From a candidate division FCPU426 bacterium (lineage in GTDB: Bacteria; Oederibacteriota; Muellerivitia; Muellerivitales; DAHXKG01): 64,000 nt of DNA. This document shows positions 8,326 to 17,996 of this stretch, in pieces; positions within the stretch are counted from its first letter, which is position 1, and each line of letters opens with the position of its first letter. Below the pieces are notes generated by a model. That model was not told the origin of the DNA and made no database searches. It was given only the letters and a program-made list of their open reading frames with translations. The translations under genes were made by a program, and so were the position numbers. The DNA lies in NCBI GenBank assembly GCA_027366525.1, contig DAHXKG010000007.1:56006-120005 (forward strand), in the 5' to 3' direction.

Positions 8326-9924
8326 TTAAAATGAGCGAAGTCCATAAACCACTAATCGCTTTTGAAGCGGAACGTAAACGTGGCCTTGAGCAATTGTTGG
8401 AGGTACAAATTTATCACTCGGGGCACCCGTCGAATCCAAACCATGGGGAGCTTCCAAAGAATTATAAATTTCATCTCCCAAGTTGGATGCATTATAGGCC
8501 CTTAAAATCGCCGGATTACCTACTTGGATCGCCCACAGAATCCCATTAACCCGCCCATGAGACGAAATACTTGGGACACAACCCGGATAGGCATATCGTT
8601 CCGGCGTCCATGAAGTGGGATAGGGGGCATAGTGCGCTCGGACTAACTTATAAGCTCGTATCGGACTTCCGACCATACTCCAATATACCCACGAATCAAA
8701 ACAACAGGGTGTGGTAAAAGAGGCATTATACCTTCTAGCGCCCACATGAAATTCTTGCACAATTTCATTCTCTTTTAATGCTTCGTGATAGCCCCCCATG
8801 GCATGGCAATCGATCAAATAAATTTCCCCTGTTTTATCCGATCCCGTAAGTAAATGTGGGTGCTGCGAATCGCCATAAGATCGAGGCAAGAGCACAACTC
8901 CTCCTGCACCTACATCTTGGTCTTCTTCATTCAACTTCGATTGATTATACGGAGTGAAAAAATCGATCACCTTCAAAACGCCTGAACTTTCAGGATTCAG
9001 TTTCAAAAAACTATCTCCCCAATCTTGATGCACAAATCCATTAAAGGTCCCATTGGCTGTCACAAGATAAATATGGCCCTTCGCCCCAATGGCTGGAGCT
9101 GCTCCACTATTCCAAATGGAGCCTTCCGTGCCATGTGGCGTCACATTAAAAACATATCGTTGTTGGTGTAAATCTTTTGCATTGTATCCAATAACCCAAC
9201 CATGATAGTCACCTTGATCACAATGCGATGACCATGCGGTAAAAACAATGGATTGATCTTGGATTTGATCCATGAACAACCCACATCGTTCATTGGACAC
9301 TCTGGCCTTAAAGCGAATGCGGCGAGATCCCTGGACCCCTCCGGGTATAGAAGCCTGTATCGTGATGGGCCCACCGTCCTTTTCTTTCCCTGTACGAATA
9401 TCAATCGCATGTAATATTTGAAAAAATCTGGGATGCAAAGAAACCGTTTTAACCATCGAAACCAAATACATTGTGTGGGTTATTAGATCGATGACGGGAG
9501 TATCCGTAATTCCGATGATCGGCGTAATTTGACGACACCCAAAAACATCTTTGAATGATACCGGAACGAGGGAACGCGTTGTAAATCGGTCATGCCAAAG
9601 TGGATAGCCCGCATGATCTGCATTGAAAGCATATACACTGTTATTTTCCGTGGCAACATAGACTACATGATAAAAGGAGCCATGAATTCGAACTCGTGAA
9701 ACATATAAAGGCTGTGCATAAATTTGACCATCCACGGGATCTGTAAAAAGCTTTCCAAATGTTTTCCAATTAACATTTTGGAGTGTCAAAACCGTTTCAT
9801 CAGCATTCCATCCGGTCCTCAAGTTATTATTGTGATACGTAAGAACATTGGGCTGAGCCCCTGCAGGCCTTGCGCCTTCAAAGACAATACTGATTAGGAA
9901 AACCCAAATGAGCCAAAATTTCAT
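8326..9924 (-). CDS. Secreted PQQ-like beta-propeller protein
   Basis: The signal peptide (FWLIWVFLISIVFEGARPAGA) is followed by repeats of the quinoprotein-dehydrogenase-like propeller type. Typical pieces are QPNVLTYHNNNLRTGWNADE, YAQPLYVSRV, YVATENNSVYAFNADHAG and LLTGSDKTGEIYLIDCHAMG. Proteins of this type are common in environmental bacteria and are usually annotated as hypothetical; I do not see residues that prove PQQ or calcium binding. I use the ATG at 9924 because AGGAG lies 5 bases upstream; a GTG at 9930 is also in frame. The product is 532 aa. It lies 24 bp after the HemQ-like gene. Confidence 0.8.
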   Translation of the reverse strand: MKFWLIWVFLISIVFEGARPAGAQPNVLTYHNNNLRTGWNADETVLTLQNVNWKTFGKLFTDPVDGQIYAQPLYVSRVRIHGSFYHVVYVATENNSVYAFNADHAGYPLWHDRFTTRSLVPVSFKDVFGCRQITPIIGITDTPVIDLITHTMYLVSMVKTVSLHPRFFQILHAIDIRTGKEKDGGPITIQASIPGGVQGSRRIRFKARVSNERCGLFMDQIQDQSIVFTAWSSHCDQGDYHGWVIGYNAKDLHQQRYVFNVTPHGTEGSIWNSGAAPAIGAKGHIYLVTANGTFNGFVHQDWGDSFLKLNPESSGVLKVIDFFTPYNQSKLNEEDQDVGAGGVVLLPRSYGDSQHPHLLTGSDKTGEIYLIDCHAMGGYHEALKENEIVQEFHVGARRYNASFTTPCCFDSWVYWSMVGSPIRAYKLVRAHYAPYPTSWTPERYAYPGCVPSISSHGRVNGILWAIQVGNPAILRAYNASNLGDEIYNSLEAPHGLDSTGAPSDKFVPPTIAQGHVYVPLQKRLVVYGLRSF

Positions 9925-9948
9925 GATCACTCCTGCCGATCCTTGAAT

Positions 9949-10647
9949 TTATCCCAGTAAATTCAAGGCATCGGCCAATTCCATTTTTTTACAGGTATAA
10001 ATCGGTGTATCGCGCAGAGTGAATTTAGACGTCTCTGTTTCACGAAGCGCCATTACAAGATCCAAAAAATCAGATGGAAAATCCGTTTCAAAAGCAACCA
10101 CAAACTCCTGATCATCTAATCCAAAAGAATACGTAGTATTCAATTTAACTGAGGGAAATAAATTACCGATCCGAATATGCTCATTCATGAATTCCTGACG
10201 TTTTTCTTTCGGTAAAAGATACCATTCTCGGGTTTTAACAAAGGGATATACGAATAAATATTTAGCTTTGCCGGGGTATATGGCTAACCGATTGCCATCT
10301 TGTCCTTCATGTTGATGCTTATCAATATAGATGCTTCGTTTGGTCATGGCTAAATACGATGCGGCCCTATGCAAATACGATCCAATCATTGAATGATTGA
10401 GCATGGCATCCATATCCTGAAAATCATCCAGATTATAACTAATTCGCCATAACAAAAAATCAACATCGGCCCGGAACCCCAGAGTCGAGTAAACAACTAA
10501 AATTCCTTTTTTCTTAAATTCTTCAATGCATTCTAAAGCTGATTTTTTTATTTCATTACGCGCAGATACAGAAATGGATCGAAATTTATTCGATATTTTA
10601 TAAAAAGCAAAATTCACAAATTGTCGTTTCTCTCGTTCTTCAGGCAT
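9949..10647 (-). CDS. hemQ: Chlorite-dismutase-family haem protein, HemQ-like
   Basis: The family core is clear: VYPFVKTREWYLLPKEKRQE, then MNEHIRIG with the probable haem-ligand His, then YSFGLDDQEFVVAFETDFPS and ALRETETSKFTLRDTPI. HemQ makes haem b from coproheme; true chlorite dismutases split chlorite. By eye, the position where chlorite dismutases carry the distal Arg is not Arg here (KLNTTYSFGLDD), which favours the HemQ role. The length of 232 aa suits HemQ. The Tyr in KTREWY or VYPF is a candidate for the radical Tyr. GAGGA precedes the ATG. The neighbouring genes do not belong to haem synthesis. Confidence 0.8.
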   Translation of the reverse strand: MPEEREKRQFVNFAFYKISNKFRSISVSARNEIKKSALECIEEFKKKGILVVYSTLGFRADVDFLLWRISYNLDDFQDMDAMLNHSMIGSYLHRAASYLAMTKRSIYIDKHQHEGQDGNRLAIYPGKAKYLFVYPFVKTREWYLLPKEKRQEFMNEHIRIGNLFPSVKLNTTYSFGLDDQEFVVAFETDFPSDFLDLVMALRETETSKFTLRDTPIYTCKKMELADALNLLG

Positions 10648-10731
10648 AAATTCCTCATTTCAAATAAATTAAAATATTTTAAAGCATAAAAATAAAAAAA
10701 CACAATACCTTCGAACTATCGTTTTTATCTT

Positions 10732-11655
10732 TCACCGATGAAGATGCGGCGGGTAGTGCCGATTCTTAACAAGTTGAGCAATCCGCATTTGGGCACGCGC
10801 ATGATCCTGAGGATACGTCATGCCGAACCATTGGCTTGGGGTTGGAATCACTTGGACTTGAATTAATTGGGCATGCATCAGATTATTAATTACCTGCGGA
10901 ATACCAAATTCTTCTTTTTCATCATGTTTCATTTTTTTGAAAAACTCTATCCATTGATAATTTAAATGGTCAAAAATAGTGGGCCTAAAACCCCACATAT
11001 TCATGGAAGCCCATGGATGACCCGGAATCAATTGGTGATTTCCGGTTTCATCGATATAAAAAATTTTACGTTGCCTTTCTTGGATCACCCGAGCATATTC
11101 AACTATTTTGCTCAGAAATAGCCCTTGATTTTTTAGACGCCGATTACAAACACAAACACCGCGAGAAACTGATCCATATTTTGAAAGTGTTTTTGCAAGC
11201 GGAAAACCTACCATTGCATAGGTGGAGTTTGACTGTAACGGTTGCTTCAAAAATACTATCAATTTTTTAAAAGAATCTCGGCCATAAAAATCATCGGCGT
11301 TAATGACCGCAAAGGGATCTTGGATCACCTTCCGTGCACTCCAAATAGCGTGTGCCGTTCCCCAGGGTTTGATGCGTTTGATCGGCCTTTGGGTGTTTTG
11401 AGGTATCGATTTTAAATCCTGAATAACATATTGAATGGAAACTTTTTTTTCCCAAGCATTGCCAATACGTTGCTTAAAATCGTTCTTAAACCGACGCTGA
11501 ACCACAAAAACAATTTTTTGAAAACCCGCTTGAATCGCATCATAGATTGAATAATCGACTAGCGCCTCCTGATGAGGTCCCACACCGGCCATTTGTTTAA
11601 GTCCGCCATAGCGTGACCCTAAACCCGCAGCCATTATTAAAAGCGTTGTTTTCAT
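10732..11655 (-). CDS. Sugar-phosphate nucleotidyltransferase family protein
   Basis: It starts with the NTP-transferase loop LLIMAAGLGSRYGGLKQM and has WGTAHAIWSARKV and AVINADDFYGRDSF, where the Asp pair matches the metal and sugar-phosphate site of this fold. These enzymes activate a sugar 1-phosphate with an NTP. The exact sugar cannot be read from the sequence. AGGA precedes the ATG. It begins 6 bp after the O-antigen-ligase-like gene and belongs to the same polysaccharide run. Confidence 0.82.
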   Translation of the reverse strand: MKTTLLIMAAGLGSRYGGLKQMAGVGPHQEALVDYSIYDAIQAGFQKIVFVVQRRFKNDFKQRIGNAWEKKVSIQYVIQDLKSIPQNTQRPIKRIKPWGTAHAIWSARKVIQDPFAVINADDFYGRDSFKKLIVFLKQPLQSNSTYAMVGFPLAKTLSKYGSVSRGVCVCNRRLKNQGLFLSKIVEYARVIQERQRKIFYIDETGNHQLIPGHPWASMNMWGFRPTIFDHLNYQWIEFFKKMKHDEKEEFGIPQVINNLMHAQLIQVQVIPTPSQWFGMTYPQDHARAQMRIAQLVKNRHYPPHLHR

Positions 11656-11661
11656 ATATCC

Positions 11662-13641
11662 TCAAATTTTTTCATCAACCGTTCGATTGATTTTTTTCCG
11701 GAATAACTTGAACATCCAATTGATCTTTCTTTCCAATGTTCGTTTCGATACCCCTAGTTTTCGTTTTATAACCCGACTTTCTAATTGATGCATTTTTTTT
11801 TGACTCATCCGTGGATGATTCGCCAATCGATCATCAACAATTTCCATAAAATATGCCGGCAAATAATATCCATCAATCCTTTGCGAAGCCCGTAGATAGC
11901 GTTTGGCACTAGCATAGTGACGCAAGAGCATCAATATTTCAGCCGTCGTCACATCATTCGGCGGATAGGGCGGCATGGCGTGGTCCAATTGAAACTGCTC
12001 AGATAATGCCCACGGCAATTGATTTTGTTGGATTAAAAAGGAAATAAAATTATTGCGTATGGGTATCGAAATCGAATCATTTTTTATCGCTTGATTAAAA
12101 TCATTTAAACTTTGAGTCCAGAAATACCTTTTCAATTTTTTAGATATGGATGATTGTAATATTTGATTGTTAATGGTGGCTAGGCCATTCCAGCTCATGG
12201 AATTGGTTTTGTCAAAAATCAAACTCGTATGATAATCGTGTTTAGCTTTTACCCAGTCTTTATCGACTTGATCATGGACGCCATTTAAATATTCCATCTG
12301 CGATACATAATTCTTGACAGAGCCCAATCCCAAAACCACAATTAACACGAGGCTTAATAATCCCATTAAACTCTTCGAGATATTTTCAGATATCTTCCAT
12401 GGATTGGTTGCGGGCGGAGCATGAAAAGACATCCCATAACTTAAGAAAACAATAACAATCCAACAGATCGGCCAAAAAGCTATGGTAAAATCCACTACAT
12501 TATGAAAAGCAACGAGCAGCAGAATCATCCAGGCCCACTCGGATGCTTGGATTGAAGGACTAACTTTTTTGATTGTTCTTGGCGCCGAAACCGCCGTCCA
12601 AAAATTTCTCATCAAGACGAAAAATAAAATTAAAAAAATAAACAATGTTACTAATCCACATTCATCTAACATTTGTAAATATTCGTTATGTGCAAATTGA
12701 GCCGTTGGAAGCCAAAGTTGAGGCAGTCGAAAATAACCATACATCGCCGCAAATGTTCCCGGGCCGAATCCCAGCCAGGGCCGCGCTTCAAACATGCGAA
12801 ACGCTGCACGCCAAATGTAAATGCGAAAATAGGCCCGAGGATCCATTTTGTAAGCGTTGACTAATCGATAAACCATGGGGAAGAGGGCTATCAATACCCC
12901 TAGAGCCCCCGTACCCATAACGAATTTTCTTCGCGTCGTCCATTTGGAAATTGAGAGGCGCAATGTTTTCCAATGGATAAGGACATAAAATAGTCCGACC
13001 AGGGCCATCGCAATTAAAGCCCCTCGGCTTAACGTAAGCGCCCAAACTATAAAAGTACTTCCTAGTAAAATTTTTATAATCACCCTCGAATCAGTTTGGG
13101 CCTTCACAAAGAGGTAAATGCCCCCGATCCCTAAAAAATCTGCAAAAATATTTTGATTGGGAAAAATTCCCATTGGTGGGTGATACGTATGGCACCATTG
13201 AATAAATCCTAAAATGACATTGAACCCTAACACCCATTGAAAAAAGAATTCAAAAACCCGGAAGGCCTGAGGCCATCTTTGAAATCCAACCCTTAAAACC
13301 AAGCCCCAAATTCCAATTGCAATTAACCCTCGCCAGGCTTCAAAACTGTGAAACACATCTTGCGATAATACCGCTGAAATACCGGTGGTAATACAAAGAA
13401 GGATGACTATACTTCCCACCCCGTCCTTAATCAACACATCGATTCGGGAATAGGTCTTATCCCAAACGACGACCACCATCAGAATCAGTACACTGAGACG
13501 CATTACAAAGCTTTCCGTAGTCCAAATGCGCGTGTGTTGAGCAGGAATTAGACACAACCCGACCAAAATAATCCCTAATAGCGATTGAAACCCCCGGGCC
13601 CTTAAAATCGATTCATTGTCGATAGTCTGAAATGGTTTCAA
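11662..13641 (-). CDS. O-antigen ligase/polymerase-like membrane protein (Wzy_C type)
   Basis: About ten hydrophobic segments fill residues 15-430. The typical Wzy_C region is present: IYIWRAAFRMFEARPWLGFG then PGTF, and FAHNEYLQMLDECGL with its conserved His. The last 200 residues are a soluble TPR-like tail (KAKHDYHTSLIFDKTNSMSW then NGLA). Family members join or polymerise O-antigen or other glycans at the periplasmic face of the inner membrane. The start is TTG at 13641 with AGGTGA upstream. The glycosyltransferase, epimerase and nucleotidyltransferase genes around it support a surface-glycan role. Confidence 0.83.
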   Translation of the reverse strand: MKPFQTIDNESILRARGFQSLLGIILVGLCLIPAQHTRIWTTESFVMRLSVLILMVVVVWDKTYSRIDVLIKDGVGSIVILLCITTGISAVLSQDVFHSFEAWRGLIAIGIWGLVLRVGFQRWPQAFRVFEFFFQWVLGFNVILGFIQWCHTYHPPMGIFPNQNIFADFLGIGGIYLFVKAQTDSRVIIKILLGSTFIVWALTLSRGALIAMALVGLFYVLIHWKTLRLSISKWTTRRKFVMGTGALGVLIALFPMVYRLVNAYKMDPRAYFRIYIWRAAFRMFEARPWLGFGPGTFAAMYGYFRLPQLWLPTAQFAHNEYLQMLDECGLVTLFIFLILFFVLMRNFWTAVSAPRTIKKVSPSIQASEWAWMILLLVAFHNVVDFTIAFWPICWIVIVFLSYGMSFHAPPATNPWKISENISKSLMGLLSLVLIVVLGLGSVKNYVSQMEYLNGVHDQVDKDWVKAKHDYHTSLIFDKTNSMSWNGLATINNQILQSSISKKLKRYFWTQSLNDFNQAIKNDSISIPIRNNFISFLIQQNQLPWALSEQFQLDHAMPPYPPNDVTTAEILMLLRHYASAKRYLRASQRIDGYYLPAYFMEIVDDRLANHPRMSQKKMHQLESRVIKRKLGVSKRTLERKINWMFKLFRKKINRTVDEKI

Positions 13642-13651
13642 GAAGTCACCT

Positions 13652-14836
13652 TTAATTGCTGCTCAAAAATGTTTCATATAATGCTTCTATTTCTTGAAGC
13701 ATTACCTCAATACGAAATGACCCGACTAACCTTTTGCTTCCCTCCATCCCTAGTTTTTGAGCTAAAGCCGGATGTTGCTGGATCCACTTCAAACTTTGGG
13801 CCATTCCATGGGTATCATGAGGCGCATGTAAAAAACCACTGTGGTGATCCGAAACGGCCTCTGGTGTTCCATTGACCGCCGTTGCAATCACCGGTTTTCG
13901 TCCGGCCATTGCTTGTAATACACTTCGAGGAAGTCCTTCAAAGATAGACGTCAAAAGCAAAACATCACTCGCAGCCACTAATTCAGGTATGTCGGTTCTC
14001 CATCCTAAAAAACGGAAATGATCCTGCAATCCCAGTACTTGAATTTTTTGTTCTATGAAAAGTCGATTTTCACCGTCGCCAGCCCACATAAAAACAAATT
14101 GATTAATTTTTTCTTTTAAATCAAGCCCAATTTGGATGACATCTTGTGGAGCCTTTTGCGGTTTGAAATTGGAAAGAATTAAAACTGCTATTTTGCCTTC
14201 AAGTTTCATTTTTTGTCGATATTTAACTCGATGCTGTCGGGCACGCATGAAGGGCCTCAATTCAATTCCACTATGAATCACTTGATATTGAGGTTCTTGT
14301 CCTATTTTAAGTTGGAGACCTGTTTTTTGATTTTCCATACTCACTGTAATAATTTTAGACGTAATTTTTGCTGTCCATTTTTCCAATAGTTGATAAATGC
14401 TTCGGGTTCCCCCCGATTGTTCTGGATGAAACCCCCATCCATGTACCGTATGAATAATCACCGGAACACGCGCACACCAAGCAGCCCAACGACCTAAAAT
14501 GCCCGCCTTCGAACTATGGGTATGAACAATGGTCACTTTTTCTTTTCTTAAAATCAACCACATTTGAAACACGGCAATAAAATCCCATATTAATTGAATG
14601 GGGCGTTTCAAAGAGGATAAAAAATAAACTTTTATTTGAGAGGCTAATTGTTGTGCCGCCGTGTCTAAATATCCACCCTTGCCGGCAATTAAAACGACTT
14701 CATACCGATCCGAATGATGATGGGCACAGCAGTAAAGCGTATTTTGTTGAGCTCCCCCCAATTCCAGCAAGGTGATAATATGAGCGATTTTCACTTTCTT
14801 GACCGGGTTCGTTTTTGAAGCACTTGTTCTGGGCAT
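13652..14836 (-). CDS. Glycosyltransferase family 4 protein
   Basis: GT-B-fold glycosyltransferase. The N-terminal VKIAHIITLLELGGAQQNTL and IVHTHSSKAGILGRWAAW are typical of GT4, and the nucleotide-sugar site ASDVLLLTSIFEGLPRSVLQ carries the EX7E-type Glu. It probably adds a sugar during surface-polysaccharide assembly. The start is uncertain: the frame runs back to 14920 inside the epimerase gene. The ATG at 14836 is the first after that gene ends at 14853, but no candidate start has a good ribosome site. Confidence 0.85.
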   Translation of the reverse strand: MPRTSASKTNPVKKVKIAHIITLLELGGAQQNTLYCCAHHHSDRYEVVLIAGKGGYLDTAAQQLASQIKVYFLSSLKRPIQLIWDFIAVFQMWLILRKEKVTIVHTHSSKAGILGRWAAWCARVPVIIHTVHGWGFHPEQSGGTRSIYQLLEKWTAKITSKIITVSMENQKTGLQLKIGQEPQYQVIHSGIELRPFMRARQHRVKYRQKMKLEGKIAVLILSNFKPQKAPQDVIQIGLDLKEKINQFVFMWAGDGENRLFIEQKIQVLGLQDHFRFLGWRTDIPELVAASDVLLLTSIFEGLPRSVLQAMAGRKPVIATAVNGTPEAVSDHHSGFLHAPHDTHGMAQSLKWIQQHPALAQKLGMEGSKRLVGSFRIEVMLQEIEALYETFLSSN

Positions 14837-14852
14837 ATATTTTTTATGAGAC

Positions 14853-15854
14853 TCAAGAAGGTTTTTGGCGTTGAGAGTCGGGACGATCATTTTTAATTGC
14901 TTGCTCTTGATTTTCGGCATTTAAAAATTCATGGAACCATTTCCATTCCAGTGCCAATCCATCGATTAAAGAAGTGGACGGTTTTTTTGAAAAAAATTTT
15001 TCTAATTTCGCGGTATCTGCTTGGGTGGATTCGACATCGCCTTTTTGTCGTTCTAAGAAAGTTTTCATAGAGGGTTTGCCATAAAATCCTTCCAAAATAG
15101 CAATGGCATCCAATAAAGTGCAGGCGGTTCCGCCTCCCACATTAATCGTTTCTCCACAAAGATCATTGCCGAGGGCCTCCACCACAATGTCGGTCACATC
15201 GTCAACAAACGTAAAATCTCGAATCTGTTGCCCATTCCCATAAATGGTTAAGGGCAACTCATTTGAAATGGCATGGCAAAACTTGTGAAAAGCCATATCG
15301 GGACGCTGTTTGGGTCCATAGACTGAAAAAAAGCGCAACGATAGCGTTGGCATCTTGTATTCATGGTGATACAAATCGCAAAGATGTTCCGCGGCCAACT
15401 TAGTTACCCCATAGGGGCTTTTGGGTTGCAGCTTCATCTCCTCATTTAATTTTCCAGTTATTTGTCCATAAACAGAGGAAGATGAAGCATAAACAAATTT
15501 TTTGAGTCGATAGCCTTTGGTTTCTTCCAACAGACGTTGGGTAACCAAGAGGTTATTGGTTACATATTTTTGAAAAGAAGCTCCCCACGAATTCCGAACC
15601 CCCGGTTGTGCTGCAAGATGCACCACCGCGTTAATACCTTTGATCACTTTAATCAACGGCATGGTTGCTAAATTGTCTTCGACAAGTCGGAAATGGGGAT
15701 GGAGCAAAATGGGAAGGAGATTTTTTTCTTTTTGGGATCGCGAATAATAAACATCAAAATTATCGACCCCAATGACCTCATGCCCCAATTTCAACAACCG
15801 TTCTGAAATATTGGATCCAATAAATCCCGCACAGCCTGTGACTAAAATTTTCAT
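14853..15854 (-). CDS. NAD-dependent nucleotide-sugar epimerase (UDP-glucuronate/UDP-glucose 4-epimerase type)
   Basis: Extended short-chain dehydrogenase fold: NAD-binding GCAGFIGSN at residues 7-15, the SSSSVYG segment with the catalytic Ser, SPYGVTKLAAEHL with the Tyr-X3-Lys pair, and FFSVYGPKQRPDM for substrate binding. The closest pattern is UDP-glucuronate 4-epimerase, but UDP-glucose or UDP-GlcNAc epimerases are possible. GAGG precedes the ATG. It heads the four-gene polysaccharide run and may supply its nucleotide sugar. Confidence 0.87.
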   Translation of the reverse strand: MKILVTGCAGFIGSNISERLLKLGHEVIGVDNFDVYYSRSQKEKNLLPILLHPHFRLVEDNLATMPLIKVIKGINAVVHLAAQPGVRNSWGASFQKYVTNNLLVTQRLLEETKGYRLKKFVYASSSSVYGQITGKLNEEMKLQPKSPYGVTKLAAEHLCDLYHHEYKMPTLSLRFFSVYGPKQRPDMAFHKFCHAISNELPLTIYGNGQQIRDFTFVDDVTDIVVEALGNDLCGETINVGGGTACTLLDAIAILEGFYGKPSMKTFLERQKGDVESTQADTAKLEKFFSKKPSTSLIDGLALEWKWFHEFLNAENQEQAIKNDRPDSQRQKPS

Positions 15855-15904
15855 GTCGATTTCCTCTTACAACTTATTTTCAAATTTTATCACGATTAAG
15901 GCTT

Positions 15905-17089
15905 TCAATCGACTTCCTTCAGCAAAAGCGTCCGCAAATATTCTGTTTCCGGGATGGAAATAAGCGAAGGATGATCCAGCGGTTGCATAATTCGATCCAA
16001 AAGTTGAAATCGACGTTGCATATGACTTAAGGCCTGTTGAATCGTTGTTTCCAATATCAACCAACTAAAATGAAATGAACACGTTGATATCATCAAAATG
16101 CCACCGGGTTCCAAAAATGTCAAACTCGCTTCAATGAGTTGTTGAAGTGCCAAACTGGCCTGTGGAAGATCATGCACACTTTTAGCCAATGGGGGTGGAT
16201 CCAAAATCACAATCCCAAAATGTTCTGAAAAGACATCTTTTTTGATCTCTTTAAAAGAATCGCGCCGTTCAAATTGGATTTGCGATTCGACGCCGTTTAA
16301 TTGGGCGTTGGCCCTAGCTTGATTCAGCGCACGATCGGAAGTGTCCCATCCAATCACTTGAGCGCCTTCCAGCGCTGCTTGAATGGCAAGTGCGCCCTCA
16401 TAGCAGAATCCCTCAAAAACTTTTTTGTTTTTGCAGAATGGAAGAATCCTTTGGCGGGCAGATCTATAATCTAAGTAAAATCCTGTTTTGTGTCCTTGAT
16501 CAGGGAAGATATCCAACATGGCCTGTCCTTCAAGAAACCGATACGGGAACGATTGTTCGTGCGTCCACCAACGTTGAATTTCCGGCATGCCTTCTTTGCG
16601 GCAAATATCGCCCACACTTTTTTCAAAAATTGACTTGAAATGACATTCTTTTAAAGCTTGAACTATCTCATCCAGAAAGACTCGCATCCCAGCCGACATG
16701 CATGCAATCACTACATGACCTTCATACGCATCGGCTGTTATCCCGGGCAATCCATCCGATTCGCTAAAGATTAATCGAAGACCCCCTTTAAAAATATCCG
16801 GAACTATTTTTTTGCGCCGCTCAATCGCTTGAAAAACTTTTTTTCGAATCAATGAGGCATCGATGACTTCTTCCATTTTCCACGTCAACAACCGCACCCT
16901 GATTTTGGATTGAGGATTAATGACTCCCTGGCCAATAAATTGGTGTTTAAAATCAAAAACATGCACCAGCATGCCTGTTTTCACTGAACCATTGGTAGTT
17001 AAAATTTCATTGCTATAGACCCATGGATGCCCCTGGACTATTCTTTGTTCCTCGCCCTTCTTCAAATAAACTTGGACTGCATTTGGCAT
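15905..17089 (-). CDS. rlmI: 23S rRNA (cytosine) methyltransferase, RlmI type
   Basis: N-terminal PUA domain (KGEEQRIVQGHPWVYSNEI) followed by the central region and a Rossmann methyltransferase. SAM site: KKVFEGFCYEGALAIQAA and VIGWDTSDRALNQARANA. Catalytic region: VILDPPPLAKS and ISTCSFHFSW, where the Cys of TCS matches the catalytic Cys of m5C enzymes. The length of 394 aa fits RlmI. GAGGG sits 6 bases before the ATG. It lies 50 bp upstream of the epimerase and may share its transcript. Confidence 0.88.
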   Translation of the reverse strand: MPNAVQVYLKKGEEQRIVQGHPWVYSNEILTTNGSVKTGMLVHVFDFKHQFIGQGVINPQSKIRVRLLTWKMEEVIDASLIRKKVFQAIERRKKIVPDIFKGGLRLIFSESDGLPGITADAYEGHVVIACMSAGMRVFLDEIVQALKECHFKSIFEKSVGDICRKEGMPEIQRWWTHEQSFPYRFLEGQAMLDIFPDQGHKTGFYLDYRSARQRILPFCKNKKVFEGFCYEGALAIQAALEGAQVIGWDTSDRALNQARANAQLNGVESQIQFERRDSFKEIKKDVFSEHFGIVILDPPPLAKSVHDLPQASLALQQLIEASLTFLEPGGILMISTCSFHFSWLILETTIQQALSHMQRRFQLLDRIMQPLDHPSLISIPETEYLRTLLLKEVD

Positions 17090-17376
17090 TCTTAACCCTC
17101 GTCGTTTGACATCCCTAACTCATTGATAAAAATTATGCGTGTCTTACTTTAAAAACAAAAATTATAGAACTTATCCAAGAGATCATCCAATCGATTTACT
17201 ATTGTGAATATTCTGAATACCCCAATGAGGGCGTCATGCGAATTTAAAAATTTCAGATCTATTGTTCATTCTAGTGAACGAATTCGTGCCACATTGCCCA
17301 TTGAACAACCCTGTCATCTTAAGACTGTCTCATTCCGCCAATAAACCTATGCGTAGCGGATGCATAACTTGTAAAT

Positions 17377-17940
17377 TTAAAACCGATAACAAAACAATCC
17401 AGAGGATGGTTGAAAAGTCGAAAGGGTTTTAAATGGAAGGTCGGCTTCATTTGTTTTCAAATAGGACGACATGTGGACACTGAGCGGATCTACTTGATAA
17501 TCTCTTGGGATAATGAGTTCGCCAATCCCAATTCCGGCTCCCAAACCTAGCGACCCGCCAATAAACATATCGGGAGTTTGTCGATCCACATTCGGTGCGA
17601 CGGAATAGCCTGTTATAATACCTGCCACCATCCCTACAATCCCGGACACAATGATGATCAGGGTTTGACTTCCGGTATTAACCATGGGCCCATTGTCTTC
17701 ATTGCCCAAGCTTCGATACTTATGTTCCCGTTCCATGTGCAATAAGCTACCAATCCAATTGAAAAGGAAAAAACCTTGAGGCCTCCGTTTAATATCTTTC
17801 GGATTATTTCCAGGAAATTGATCTTCCCAATAAAGGGCATAGGCGGGTTTAACCGCAAAAGGGATCACAAGGCTTCCTATATAAAGGATGCCTGTAAACC
17901 CAATAATCAATTTGATTAATTTTGATTTTTTTAATTTCAT
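17377..17940 (-). CDS. Hypothetical membrane protein with glycine-zipper segments
   Basis: 187 aa, not recognised. An N-terminal hydrophobic segment (LIIGFTGILYIGSLVIPF) acts as signal or anchor. A central block has two glycine-rich helices (IIIVSGIVGMVAGIITGYSV and MFIGGSLGLGAGIGIGELII), the pattern of glycine-zipper membrane or outer-membrane-associated proteins. The C-terminus looks soluble. The ribosome site is weak. It lies between mnmA and rlmI on the same strand, with about 290 bp of non-coding DNA downstream. Confidence 0.6.
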   Translation of the reverse strand: MKLKKSKLIKLIIGFTGILYIGSLVIPFAVKPAYALYWEDQFPGNNPKDIKRRPQGFFLFNWIGSLLHMEREHKYRSLGNEDNGPMVNTGSQTLIIIVSGIVGMVAGIITGYSVAPNVDRQTPDMFIGGSLGLGAGIGIGELIIPRDYQVDPLSVHMSSYLKTNEADLPFKTLSTFQPSSGLFCYRF

Positions 17941-17996
17941 GGTTGTTTATTATATCTTTTTTTTATTGAATCCTAAACTAAAAACATTTTTATTTC

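Noticed and set aside
9949-10647. True chlorite dismutase
   Set aside because: The expected distal Arg is not seen by eye and no perchlorate or chlorate genes are nearby; HemQ-like is the safer call.
17265-17290. Imperfect inverted repeat (TTGTTCATTCTAGTGAACGAA)-like site downstream of rlmI's upstream gap
   Set aside because: Short and imperfect with no gene start placed to use it; could be chance in AT-rich DNA.
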